64,000 nt of DNA, taken from Geosiphon pyriformis. Lineage: Eukaryota > Glomeromycota > Glomeromycetes > Archaeosporales > Geosiphonaceae. The stretch's first letter is position 1; each line of letters begins with the position of its first letter. Positions 23,201 through 34,527 of this stretch are shown here, piece by piece. The notes under the pieces were generated by a model that was given only the letters and a program-made list of their open reading frames with translations, searched no databases and was not told the origin of the DNA. The stretch spans positions 2,151,644 to 2,215,643 of the forward strand of contig JAAOMT010000009.1 in assembly GCA_016748015.1 (NCBI GenBank), in the 5' to 3' direction. The position numbers were made by a program, and so were the translations under genes.

Positions 23201-24900
23201 TTAAGAATCATTAAAACCCAAGTGTTCATCCAAGATCCAGACAAAGACTCACCAATCAGGCAAAAGTTTAAGAACAACAAAAGCATATCTAAAACCAACT
23301 TGTCACAATGCTTTCACAATTTGTTAGAAATGCTGGAAATGCCAGCAGCTTTCTCATCTGGCAGATTCCTGACCACAGCAAACATTTCATCAAAACCAAT
23401 TAGGCACATTACACTAGGAAAAACACCATCAAAAACATGATCCAAAGACAGATATTGACGAGTCCAGTTATTGGAGATGTTAGGTACTACTTTATGTTTT
23501 CTGGTTCATCTTTCTATAATATCATCCATATTAGACTTAACCAAATTAAGCTTTAGAACCAACTCATCTTCCACAACCAAATAATCTAAGGCCATCTTGT
23601 GAAAAAGATGCTCCAACACACTTCTGATTGTACGACTTTTGTCTAGCTCAAAACTTTCCATCTTTTTATTAATGGTCTGTTTGATAAAAGATTCTTCAGC
23701 ATGCTTAGACTCCAGCAGTTTGAAAGAGCAGTATAACTTTCTTGCTTTGGCCAGTGCAGAACAAATAGTATTAAAATTAGAACCTAAAAAAAAAGAGCTT
23801 TTACTATTAAAGCACTAATAGAGTCAAGTATGTCCCATTTTCCTAACAACAAAGCAAAATCATTACTGGAAACCAAATGCAAAGTCTTAACCAGCTTGGA
23901 AACCAGCAGCTCCAGTTTATAAAACTTAGAAGTTGCCTTGGTAAAAACATTGCCAAAATCTTTGAATCATTTCTTTTTAAATGTTTCATTGGCCAAGAGA
24001 ATCATGACTTTGCAAATAATATCTCATATTGCATCCAGATCTGAAAGCCTCACAGCAGCATTAAATTTGTTTGTAAACATAAAAGCATTAACAGACATAG
24101 CACCCTTAAACTCAAGCCACTTTGTCTCATTAGTATTTTTGATGTTAAACTTCCAATGATCCTTATTCACTTGCTTGTAAATGGAATTCAGATGCATATT
24201 CAAAAGTCTGCCCAAGCCCACACGCACAGAAACTGCTTTGTGATCAGAGTCAAAATAGTCACCAACATTGGCTACACCATGATTAATTACTGCATTAACC
24301 AAGTTGTGAGAAACAAATATGTAATTAATAGTTTTAGTAACACCTCAAAAATTAGTTCACATCAGCATTTTAGCAAACAAGCTTCCACCCAAAAAATTGA
24401 CCAGACCAAGATCTGAGCATTTTTTGAAACTGGCACTCTTACATGAATCATCTTTGTTGAAATTACCACTTAGCACAATGAAAAAAATTTGTTTACAGCT
24501 CTGGCAATCAATGAGTTGATGTTGCCAGCCTGAAAAAACCAAACATCTGAAGAAGTGCCAGCATACAGTCCCAAAATCAAAACAGAAAATTTGTTTTTAA
24601 AAAGTAATCTGATAGAGAGAAGCCATCCAGGCACCTCAGAAACCTTATAAATGTGTTTTGTCAAAGAGTTGTCTATAACAATTGCCACATCAGAACCCAA
24701 ATAACCAGAATCCAGACCAAAAGTAAAAACACAAATGCCATCAAACTTATTAGCAATCCAAGAACAAACTCTGTCTTTTAACTTTGTTTCAGTAAAAATT
24801 GAAATCAAATTGTTCATATCTTTGTGTTAACAAATAATGTTATTCTGCTTGGCAGGATTGTTTATTCTTCTAATGTTGCAGGTGGCAATCTTCTAAACTA
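20240..24900 (-). pseudogene. LINE ORF2 (endonuclease, RT, RNase H), copy 2
   Basis: Endonuclease pieces run from 24817 (MNNLISIFTETKLKDR, FDSDHKAVSVRVGLGR near 24250) to about 24000. RT lies at 23120-22195, with QNMCKAYDSIGWEHL, GLDQEEVFLPLL and the mutated active site FVND near 22600. RNase H is at 21690-20908 (VYTDGSLSGL, KIKGHSGVLGNKHADV). The C-terminal tail reaches 20242. Stops separate these stretches. Domain order equals that of copies 1 and 3. Confidence 0.8.
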
Positions 24901-24959
24901 GACTGGTTATTGAGAAGAGAGTTTGGGAAGTGCATTACCAGCCAAATTTGAACCATCAA

Positions 24960-26747
24960 TCATGCTGTCAGACTCAGAACCAAAACAGAAAGTCTTTTTA
25001 GCATGCTTTTTAGCCTTTTTACCTTAGAGGACATGGAAAAGTCCAAGTTCACAGCAGTTTTATCACCTGTGGTTCCACCCAAACTCTTTCCCATCACTAC
25101 ATTACCCACCTGATCCTGTGATGAGGGGGTCACCAACAGCTAACATCCAGGGCTAGACTGGAAAACTGCTGGCACAAGTAAGTCCAACTTCTTAGCCAAC
25201 TCACTAATTTGTCCTATGAGACTGGTAAGACTGCTTTCCAAAATAGCAAACCTTTTTTCAACATCAGATGTAACAAAAAGAGTAGGCTTTGTCTCCAAAA
25301 AAGAGCCAGAATTGACCAAATTATTATGTGCAAAGAGAGGAGGAAATGAAAATTCACCAGCAATCTGAGCCTAAGAAACTCTACTAAAAGCAACAGAACA
25401 AGCAACAGGAGCCAAACATTTGGCATAAATGGCAGCCAGTCTGCTTTTATTCTTGTTCAAAAGCATTTTACAAAAAGATCTTCCAGAAGGGAGATCCCTA
25501 CTCACTGAACAGCTTAATAACATATGACCCAATTTCCCATATTTTGCACACTTAGAAGAACTCAGATAAAACCAGCATAGATTCACATCTCTCAAAACTG
25601 GAGTAGTGTCCATAACAACATCTAATGACTCAGTCAACTCAAAACAGACTACAGCATATCTGGCCCAAGCATATGTAACAGGATGATAATTGATAGCACA
25701 TGTTTTCTCACTTACAGAGCCAATAAAATCCTAGATGTTATAGGCATTTATTCCCAATGGTAGTGTATAAAGCAGTGCTCTATGCTGATCTCTTACATCC
25801 CACAATTCCTTATCCACATCTGTCCTAGCAACATACACCATATTTTTTCCAATTAGGATAGATCATTTTGTTGTGACCAAATCAGCATGATCAATCTGTT
25901 CAAATTTTACTATTGCTTTCTGCCACAGCCCTACCAATTGCATCTTGATCGACTTAATTATTTCAAACTTAGATAGCACAGTGCGCACAGCCTCAGCTGA
26001 AGTTCCAACTGGAATTTTTTTTATCACCACAGCCCAATCTAAGCAGCCAGTTGATTTTTTGAGATCGGTATTTACTAGGATCTTCATATCTTCAGTCTTT
26101 TTGGAAGTCTGCGCCAAGCTAGATTTAAAAATAAACAATGCTCTAATAATACCAGCAAATTTTGAGGGAGTAGAGACCTCCCTAAAATCATTGATTCTTG
26201 AAAATAACTTTTTGACCACCTGAAGCTTCTTTTGAGAAAATTTTCCAACCACCTTGTCTAAACCAATATCCAAAGCAAATGATTTTCTAACTGGAATGTT
26301 CACTTGAGTCTTTAAAAAAGGGAGGAATGTTAACAGGATGTCCAAAAGTATGTCATTATCATCATTATCCAAGAAGTTAATTTTTTCCAGTGGTTTTCCC
26401 AGTGCTCTCTTGGTTAGAATTTTTGAACCTTTAGGTGTTTGTTCTGAATCCTTACTAGCAAGAGCTCTATCTTCTTCATAATTAAAGCTGGTTTCTTCAA
26501 CTAAGCATTCTTTTTCTATGTCCATACTATTCAATTCAGTAGTATTATCAGTCTCAAAACCCCAAGAATGACTACTTGACTTCTTAGCAATAGTAATTTT
26601 TCTATTACTAATATCATTTTTCAAAACACTATCTCTTTTCTTTTTCCTAAACTTAACAGACTTGACACCAATATTAAAACTAGGCTCTATAATAGACTTG
26701 TTCAAAACAGCAATACTAGAGCCAACAGTAGTCTCGTAATTAAGCAA
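24960..26747 (-). pseudogene. LINE ORF1, copy 2
   Basis: A 294-codon open stretch (26747-25863) continues after stops to about 24960. It is rich in Lys/Ser at the N-terminus (KSVKFRKKKRDSVLKND). An RRM-like segment (AVVIKKIPVGTSAEAVRTVL, then FEIIKSIKMQLVGLWQKAIV) lies at about residues 225-290. A zinc-knuckle CAKYGKLGHMLLSC is near 25510-25550. A Leu-rich coiled-coil-like tail follows. No convincing ATG precedes the conserved YETTVG start; the frame is open from a TTG. Role: RNA binding for the LINE particle. Confidence 0.72.
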
Positions 26748-26869
26748 AAACAGTTTGGATTTATTGTGCTAAATGATAAAAAAACTTCTTTCAGAAAAAT
26801 ATTTGGTTTTTTTTTGGGAATTTAGGATGAATGAAAGAAAGAAGATTTTATTTTATTAGTAATATAATT

Positions 26870-27701
26870 GTTTTATTTTTTAATAATTTAATTTTAAATT
26901 TAAATATTGTTGTTAAATATTTTAATAATATTATAAATACTAAAGTTTAATTATATAATTATTAATTATAAAGTTATTTTTATGAATTTACTTAATTAAG
27001 TTTAAAATTTTTATTAATTTTTTGATAATTTATTGTTTTATATTAAAATTACAGTTTTTTTGGTTGTTTTTAATTTTAAAATATTTAATACAATTTATAA
27101 AATTATAATAAGTTAGTTAAATCTATATTATATATTTATATATATTATAATATTTTTATTTAAACCAAAAAATATATGTATTTACTATATAAATTAAGAC
27201 TTATTATAAAAATTTTAACAATATTAAATATATATATTATATTATTAAAAACTTATTTAATAAATCATACAAACTGTAAAATAACAACTTTAATATTTTC
27301 AAAAACTAAAGCAGTTTTTGCAAACAAAATTTTAAAAACAAATTCTTTACAAAAAATAGTATATAAATTATTATTAAAAATATAGAAAAAAGTTGTAAAA
27401 TCAAAAATAATAAAAATTGAATATTTATTAATAAACTTTAGTAATAATTTAATACAACTCTTAATGTGTAATTTATATGTAAAAACATGATTTAAAAAAT
27501 CTATTTTTTTATAATATAGACATAAAATTTTTAAGTATTGTTTATTATAAAGATTTATAAATTGTTTTTATCAAATAAATTTACAGACTGGCTAAAAATT
27601 TGTTGATAAAATTTTTGGTTAAAAAAATTAAATCTGTAATAAATTAATAATTTTTTTTGAAATGCTAATATAAATTTTGTTATAAATTTGAATTCCAATT
27701 T
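26870..27701. other. AT-rich tract, right of LINE copy 2, no gene
   Basis: Continuation of the tract at 18046-20095. Short Ile/Leu/Lys-rich frames such as 27176-27385 are what such base composition yields by chance; nothing matches a known domain. Confidence 0.65.
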
Positions 27702-27802
27702 TTATTATTATTATTATGTTTTAACGAGTGAAGCCCAACCGCTATCTAGTACATAGAACCAGACTAAGTGGCTCAAACTAAACGCGACTCACGCACTTAC
27801 TA
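27702..27802 (-). mobile_element. Very short, young 5'-truncated LINE 3' end
   Basis: About 100 bp matching the 3' UTR of the other LINE copies (GGTTGGGCTTCACTCGTTAA on the minus strand, with a TAA-repeat tail). It is flanked by identical 13-bp copies of TGAATTCCAATTT (27689-27701 and 27803-27815). It keeps several CpGs (for example AACGCGACTCACGCAC) where older copies have TpG or CpA, so it is a recent insertion of a less mutated family member. Confidence 0.75.
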
Positions 27803-27815
27803 TGAATTCCAATTT

Positions 27816-28380
27816 GTTTTTATTAAAACTTAAATTAAGTATATTTTTAATTTAATTACTGATTTATTTAAAAACTTTGTCTAATTCAAAAATAAGCACA
27901 AAACTTATTTTTATATATTTATAATAAAGTATATTAATATAGTGTATACAAAATAATAAGATAAAATTTTATAATAAAAAAACATTAAAAATTTATTTAA
28001 ATAAAATAAAAGCAATAAAACATAAATTCAAATAGCTGGTTATATATAAACAAAACATAAATTATTTTATGTATGTAAATAATAATAAAACCACATTTTA
28101 TAAAAACATTAAAAATTAAAAAATTATATTAAATATAAAGTTTTTTTACTCCTATTTTTTTATAATATGTTTTAATTTAATTAATTTATTTACATAATTA
28201 CAATTTGTTTTAATAGAATAAGCTTTTTTAAGTAGTGTAAATTCATTGCATTAAAAGCCAAAACAATTTAAATATATATGTATTTAAATTAGAATTATTT
28301 GATGCTTAATTGTCATGTAATAACAATATCAAAATTATATTTATATAATTTTTTTTAAGAATAAACATTATAATTAATTT
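27816..28380. other. AT-rich tract, no gene
   Basis: More of the AT-rich tract; composition changes sharply near 28380, where host-like sequence with normal CpG content begins. Confidence 0.6.
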
Positions 28381-28384
28381 AGGT

Positions 28385-29600
28385 TAAATTACGACATTTT
28401 GACCCATGATTTCCAAGTCACGTTCAATCTTCTTTATAGCCCGGAATATTTCTGAATTTCTAATTGAAAGTGTCATTTGATGTGAAGGGTATAAACTCCT
28501 TCAGAAATCATTTTCAGCCATTCACGATTTTCAATCATAAATTCAAAAATGCGGAGAATATGGTTATCTTAATCAGGAAATATAAAAACGAAATTGGCAT
28601 ATTATAAAGGTATTTACTTAAAACCATAGAATACGTATATAGTTTCAGAAATCTTTGAATTCTCGATATATTTATATACGGGGCGTATCGACATTTAATG
28701 AACCTCAAGGCCCATAATCAATTCGCTATTTTTGGAGGACATGAATCTCTCCACATACCCTATGATGCTTCGGACTTAAATGGTGATAGAAAGTATGGGC
28801 TACATCTTGGCGAAGCACCTTCAGCAGGAATTATTTCAAGGGTCTAAATTGTCATCATCAGATTCGTTTGGCTGTTTGACACGCAATTTCGCATCTCATT
28901 TGAACTTCCTAGATTGTCCTTGAATATTAATGCTTTCATGTCCATAATCTATATAATTCAAAAGGCTGAAAATCGTTTATAGTAGAAGGTTGACAAAAGC
29001 TCAATGAGCGTGAGTTCTATATGCGGTATCGAAAATAATGATGAGAGGTATATAACATGACAAAATAGTAAACAAGACAAATATACTTTGGATTGTAAAT
29101 GTCGCGCATAACAGTTTTTTTCCTGAGGAAATTTACTTGAACGATAAACTCAATTGTAAGAATATCCTACGTGAAAGAGTGTCTTAACTCACATGAGTTC
29201 AGGAAGCCGATAAGGTTTTGCACGCCAAGACCCAAGGCAATTATACAAAAACTGGTTAAGGGCAAATGCTTAAATAATATCGGCCTACGGAGCTCTGCAA
29301 GTTTGAATACAGAAGGTGTCCTTCAGGTAGATAACTAACGGGAACTTAAAGAGGTCAAAAGCTTTCTTTGGTGTGGATAAAGGGTAGAAGCCCAAAATCT
29401 TCTATGCTCATCGTCAACATGTGAAAGATTTGGCTAATGAGAGTAATTGTTTGGCGCTTGAACTAGTAATATAATTATTGATCTAACTGTTAGTAATACC
29501 ACCATTGAGATTGCCTAATCCAGATCCAGCAAACTGAAAGTTTGAAAAATTTCTCATATCTGCACAAAATTTCAAAAGAAGATCGAATATGAAAAGCACA
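28385..29600 (+). pseudogene. Possible ghost of a protein-coding gene, unidentified
   Basis: Base composition is host-like, but no long frame survives. Short plus-strand stretches read like real protein: from 28698 a 49-codon frame containing HNQFAIFGGHESLHIPYDAS and YGLHLGEAPSAGIISRV, then (same frame after one stop) WLFDTQFRISFELPRLS. Near 29110 there is AHNSFFPEEIYLNDKLN, and in another frame near 29350 KRSKAFFGVDKG and KIFYAHRQHVKDLANE. Frames change and stops are common, so it is read as a decayed gene. I do not recognise the family; an intron-rich live gene is less likely but not excluded. Confidence 0.35.
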
Positions 29601-29623
29601 TAACTGTTATCGATAACAGAATA

Positions 29624-32600
29624 TTATCTCTTCTTTATATTCCGTTGTTTTTCAGCATGTTCTATGATTTTTTTCTCCACGAACATTCCCTAAAGTTGTG
29701 ATTGAAAAAGAATTACTTCATCTTCTCGAAAAATTTGCAGCAGTAAAAAGATCAAACCTTTTACCTTTCTTTTGCGAACACCTTCCATATATTTTTTGGC
29801 TAGATTTTCTCGATCCGATTTTTCACCAAGATCCTCCAACTCCTCTTCAGTAGTGGGCACCCAAAAGGGATCTTCATCAAGTATCTCGAAGCTTGATTTG
29901 TTAATTTCAAGTTGTAAAGGCAATATGTGTATGTTAGATTAAAATCATTTATTACGTCAAACCAATTATAGTCAAACCCACTGACCCGCTAAAAATAAGC
30001 TGAGGGCTAGCAGCACCCGAGGTTCTTGTTCGTATTTCTATTGGGGTTCAAACATGACTTAAGACAAAGAACAGATTAATCTATAATTCAGTACTAGTTA
30101 GTTACCATCAGCGAAACCAAAGCTCTCTACTACGGGCAAAAGAGCATGAATCTCAAAAAATGGGGTTCCTTCTTTTAATTCTTCTGAAACAATCCGTCCG
30201 CGACGACGCGAGATAACAGCATAAACTTTTCCTAAAACTTCGGCTTTTATGCAGGTCGAGGAGTTTAGTATATGCCTCTTGTAATTACCCAGACAAAAAC
30301 GTTATAAAGTGGATTTCTTACTTGTAGCTTGAATATCACAGGAGTAAATTGCCAACATTAACCTAGGTGACCACTCCAGAAAACCTTGTCGGCACACATC
30401 TCTCATTGATGTAATCACTTGCCCAGCCAACTTTGAGCGCACTGATATTCAAACAATATATGAGATGAATTTGATAAGAAAAATTGATGTAAATTAATGT
30501 GTTTCATGCCTTCAGACACATCGATATCACTGTTTTCGATGGACACTTTAAAATCTTCTAAAAAATATGCAACACCCATTAATGGCTCCGCACATAGGGG
30601 ACCGGCTTTGGTGGCAAGTTGAAAGCCTGTGTGAATTGCTTCATCAAAATCTCCGATTGTAAATTCTTCATCAGGTATTTTTTTAAGAGTGCTAAAAGAT
30701 CCTTCTTCGTTAGGGGAAAAATCCAAGAGTTTGGATTCATAAATTGTTCTTCGCCAGCTGTGTCAAATTTAGATCAAAGATTTAAAAACGAGCGATATTG
30801 TACATAATTGGCCAGGGATCAAAATCACAGAAATTTGAATCAAATAAACTCTTACGATTTCCTGTTATAATCGGGAACATGATTGACCAAAATATTTGGC
30901 CCAACTCGCTTTGGTCCAAAAGCCCATATCCTAAATGATGAAATTAATGGTTAAAAACCCGAGTAGCTTGAATAATTTTTAAAACTTTACTATTAATTGT
31001 TAAATACTTTTCTAGAACATCCTTCCAAGTCTCTTTATCGGCGGCTTTATTAAATTCTGCTTCTAAAAGAGTAAAGAACTCGTCCGTTTTTAAAACACGC
31101 TCTTTTTTTATCGCTACTTCTTTTAATGCTTCCTCGTCATATGCAACTGAAGTGTACCCCTTATTCCGCCATTCACGCTCCTCTAACATAGATTTGACGG
31201 TGATTACGTTTGCATTCAAGAATTCGTTAACATTGGGAGGCAAGGGAACCGTCCGAACTTTTAAGGTACAATACTTGTTGGGTGTTGATAATCTCACTTG
31301 ACCACGGGATATATTCACCTCTTTATCTTTAATGTTGTAAAGATTTTAGAATTAGAAATAAAATGGCCTTTTTCTACGGTCAAAAAAAAAACCTACCTGC
31401 GACTGGTACGATTGTCTCCCTAAACGGGACGATTGGAGGAGAGACCTGAATCTCAATCTTGGCAAATCGATCTTTAAGATCTTTGAGACAACGCTTTTGA
31501 AAGATTTTTTTCGTAATGATTTTAATAGATACAATTTTTTTTAGAAACTGCTAATACCAATAAAAATGAAAAAAAAACAAACCTCAAGGTGAACTTCACC
31601 TGCTGTTAAAATAACATGTTCCCCAGTTTCTTGCACTAGGACCTCAACACAAGGATCAGCTTGATTTAGAAGACGAAGACCTTCAATGAGTTTTGGCATT
31701 TCAGCTGTAGAATAGAAAGCAGAATAAGAATGAGAATTCGACAATGAACCAAAAAATCAAACCATAAAGGAGAAATTAATACATGGATCCTTTGGTTCTA
31801 GCGCAACACGAACAATTGGTGCAGACTTTGATGAATTTAAATATATGTAATAGCTCCAAACATTGAGGGAAAATTAAATAGGAGATTATTTTAACACCTC
31901 AAAATCTTAAAATATAGGTACCTCTAGTGCGACACCAGCCAAACTATTACACGCTAAGGTACTGCTTAAAGTCGCGTTTTTCAAAACGTGCCCTTCTAGC
32001 CCTCCAATGCCAAAAACATTTCCAGCAGGAACTTCTTGAAGCAATTCGAGCTCTCTTCCCATTATCATATAAAGACTTTGGACAATGATTTCCGAACAAT
32101 ATTTCTCAGGCTGATCAGGATCGTACTTGGGCTTAAGCACATAAAGTTTCTGTCCGACTCTGATGGTTCCCGAGTATAAACGGGCAAATCCAATAAAGAT
32201 CTCTTTTGATATATCAGAGTCTGAAGGAGGAGGATCTTGGATTTTCTCCTCCTCCGTTAATTCATCCTCAATCATGATGGAGGCTCCTGATATTAGACAC
32301 CCATCAGCTTCGGAAGAAAGAGTGTTAATTGCAGCCACTCCACATTCCCCATTATTGTTCAACTCATTCACTTTTCGGGCCTCTCTTTGAAGCTTCCCTC
32401 TTTCTCTCAGTTCTTCAGCAGTAAGCTGTTTTCTTTTGTTTTGTGGTAAAAATTCAGAAGACACAGCAAACATTTTGGAGATATAAGCGATAACAGGTGC
32501 CGACTCACTAGTATCACAAGCATATAAAGCCTGTTCGACGTCATTTTTAGGCTTTTCCGGAGAATCAGAATGTGGATATAATATTTTTGGTAGACGTCTA

Positions 32601-34248
32601 GGTTGTGCCACGACTGGAGATGGAAGCTTGTCAATCACGGCGAGTGCATACTACTGTTAAGGTATCAATACAAATATAATAAAACAAATATATAGCGAGT
32701 GCAAGGATATGTAATACAGCTGTGGAAAGTGGTAGCCATTGTGTAAAGATTGATGTCAGAAGAGTTCTTGTATCTTTTGATCTCATATCTCTTGGTAAAA
32801 TTTTTAAATTGAGCGCTTTCACAATTTTTTCGATTTTCTCACGATCGCTATAAAATATTAGAGTTTAGTCAAATTTAATATTCCTCAAAATCAAACAATC
32901 TCTAAACTCATCGAAATATTTACTTGTTCAATATGACAGAATCATAAACTGCCCATATATTTTCCAATACAAATTGAACAAACATTGGTTTCATCTGACG
33001 TCCCTTTAAATGCTTATGTTGCAATACGCGTTTGGTTTTCGGATCAAGATAATAATCTCCCCAAAGCACTTTGCGAAGTAAAGCTTCTTTCATACCCAAC
33101 TTTGAAGCATATATTTGAGCAAATTGCTCAATCCTGAAAATCAATGGAATATCTATTAATTCGATTATTGGAAAAATCTTGTGTATCAATAATATTATAT
33201 CTGATACCTAAATGCCCATCCATCAATAGCACTTGCAAAAACAACATTGCCCGAATCTGGGGTAAAATAAATGTTTGAGTCATCGCGTTCCTCTGATATT
33301 ATTTCCGTTCCAACTTTTTCGGCTTCTCCCCCGTTTATCATCCTTTCCTATTAACAAAGGCAAAATTGAATAACATAATCCCTGTACAACAAAAGAAGCT
33401 GTTAGTGAATTCAAAGAAAAATCGTACCTTCTCAGCATCATGTCGTCTTGTTTCTTCTTCTAAAACTTCCCCAGCAAAGCAGGTTCCCATAATGGCATTT
33501 ACTTGTTCCAGAATTTTATTGAGGTGTACATAAGCTTCCATTGGTGTCAATTTTAGTTCGGAAATAAGTCGATCAATTTTGTTAAGCACAAGAACAGGTC
33601 GAACCTGCTCGAACCATGCCTGACGAAGTACGGCATGTGTCTTTGGGTATAGGAATATTTTATTTTATTTAATTGTGAATTTCCACAAATAATTTTTTAT
33701 GAAATAATCATCAAACCTGTGTACAGACACCTTCTACAGCATCTACAAGAATTAAAGTCCCATCACATAGCCTTGATGCTGTCGAAACTTCACTGGAAAA
33801 ATCAACATGGCCAGGAGCATCAATAAGATTTATAAGATAATCATGAGATGTTTTCAAAGGTTCTTTGTTTAATAACATTTATTAAATTGCGGATGCGAGA
33901 AAAATGAGTGAATGTTGATTAAGAGTCATAGAAGTAAACCCTAAACCTTGAAAACCAGCTTACAACAAAACGAGGCTCACCTACACCCTCAGCTGCTTTA
34001 TGCAAAACTTGAAAGTATAAAGAAATCCCGCTGGCTTCCATTGTAATGCCCCTTTTTTGTTCATCTTCACGACTATCTAGATATCTCACTTTACCCGCTA
34101 ATTTGCTAGAAATGATTCCGTTGGAAGCTAAAAGTGAATCAGACAAAGTGGTCTTTCCATGGTCGACATGCGCAAGGATGCAAATGTTTCGAATGTGATC
34201 AGGATAAGATTGCAGCTTCACAAGCTGTGAGGTATTAACTACTGGCAT
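29624..34248 (-). CDS. EFL1: EFL1/Ria1, elongation factor-like GTPase 1 (ribosome assembly)
   Basis: Cytoplasmic GTPase, related to EF-2, that works with SBDS/Sdo1 to release eIF6/Tif6 from nascent 60S subunits. I place 18 exons (high-low): 34248-33981, 33862-33717, 33640-33428, 33347-33208, 33133-32924, 32847-32718, 32650-31922, 31825-31783, 31704-31583, 31493-31397, 31326-30959, about 30929-30856, 30757-30510, 30441-30322, 30243-30106, 30037-29986, 29891-29765, 29689-29624; about 1,096 residues (human about 1,120). G1 [10 protein letters not shown]3 [12 protein letters not shown] and G4 NKID are present. The C-terminus has [19 protein letters not shown]-like [18 protein letters not shown] and [10 protein letters not shown]. 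Start chosen at [12 protein letters not shown]; an upstream ATG at 34314 is possible. Two oddities: the exon 13 donor is GC, and the exon 11-12 junction is off by one base with canonical sites. Confidence 0.95.
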
Positions 34249-34527
34249 GGTTACAATTGGTGAGTGGTGGTGAATAGTTGAAAATTTGAAGGTTAAGTTT
34301 TCAAATTGAGTCAAATTGATAAATTATTTTTTAATATTCCCGCTGGCATGATATCATGATCAGCTGGATTATTATAGATTATAACCACGAGGTTTATTTC
34401 TTCGATCCTGATTTGGCCGACGCTGCCAACTTTTTGAAACTTCCCCAACTTTTGCCATAATGCCCCAATACCTTTGCTTAGCTTTTTCACGTTTAGTTAA
34501 GTTCTCACTCTTTTTTCACCAACCAGT
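34249..34527. promoter_or_regulatory. Divergent promoter region between EFL1 and the Izh/ADIPOR gene
   Basis: 279 bp separate the two start codons, which point away from each other, so both promoters must lie here. No specific factor site can be claimed from sequence alone. Confidence 0.55.

Larger units (their letters stand above)
20111..26854 (-). mobile_element. Full-length LINE (copy 2) with 15-bp target-site duplication
   Basis: Minus strand: 5' end near 26845 (CTTCTTTCTTTCATTC), ORF1 about 26747-24960, ORF2 about 24900-20240, conserved 3' UTR and a terminal T-run in plus orientation. It is flanked by perfect copies of ATTAGTAATATAATT. ORF1 differs at its N-terminus from copy 1, so copies 2-4 form a second subfamily. 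The RT active site reads FVND in place of FADD, and Trp or Gln codons are replaced by stops, so it is inactive. The exact duplication suggests it is younger than copy 5. Confidence 0.88.

Noticed and set aside
32163-32390. Plus-strand frame of 75 codons
   Set aside because: Antisense to EFL1 exon 7; the sense frame matches a known family across 243 codons.
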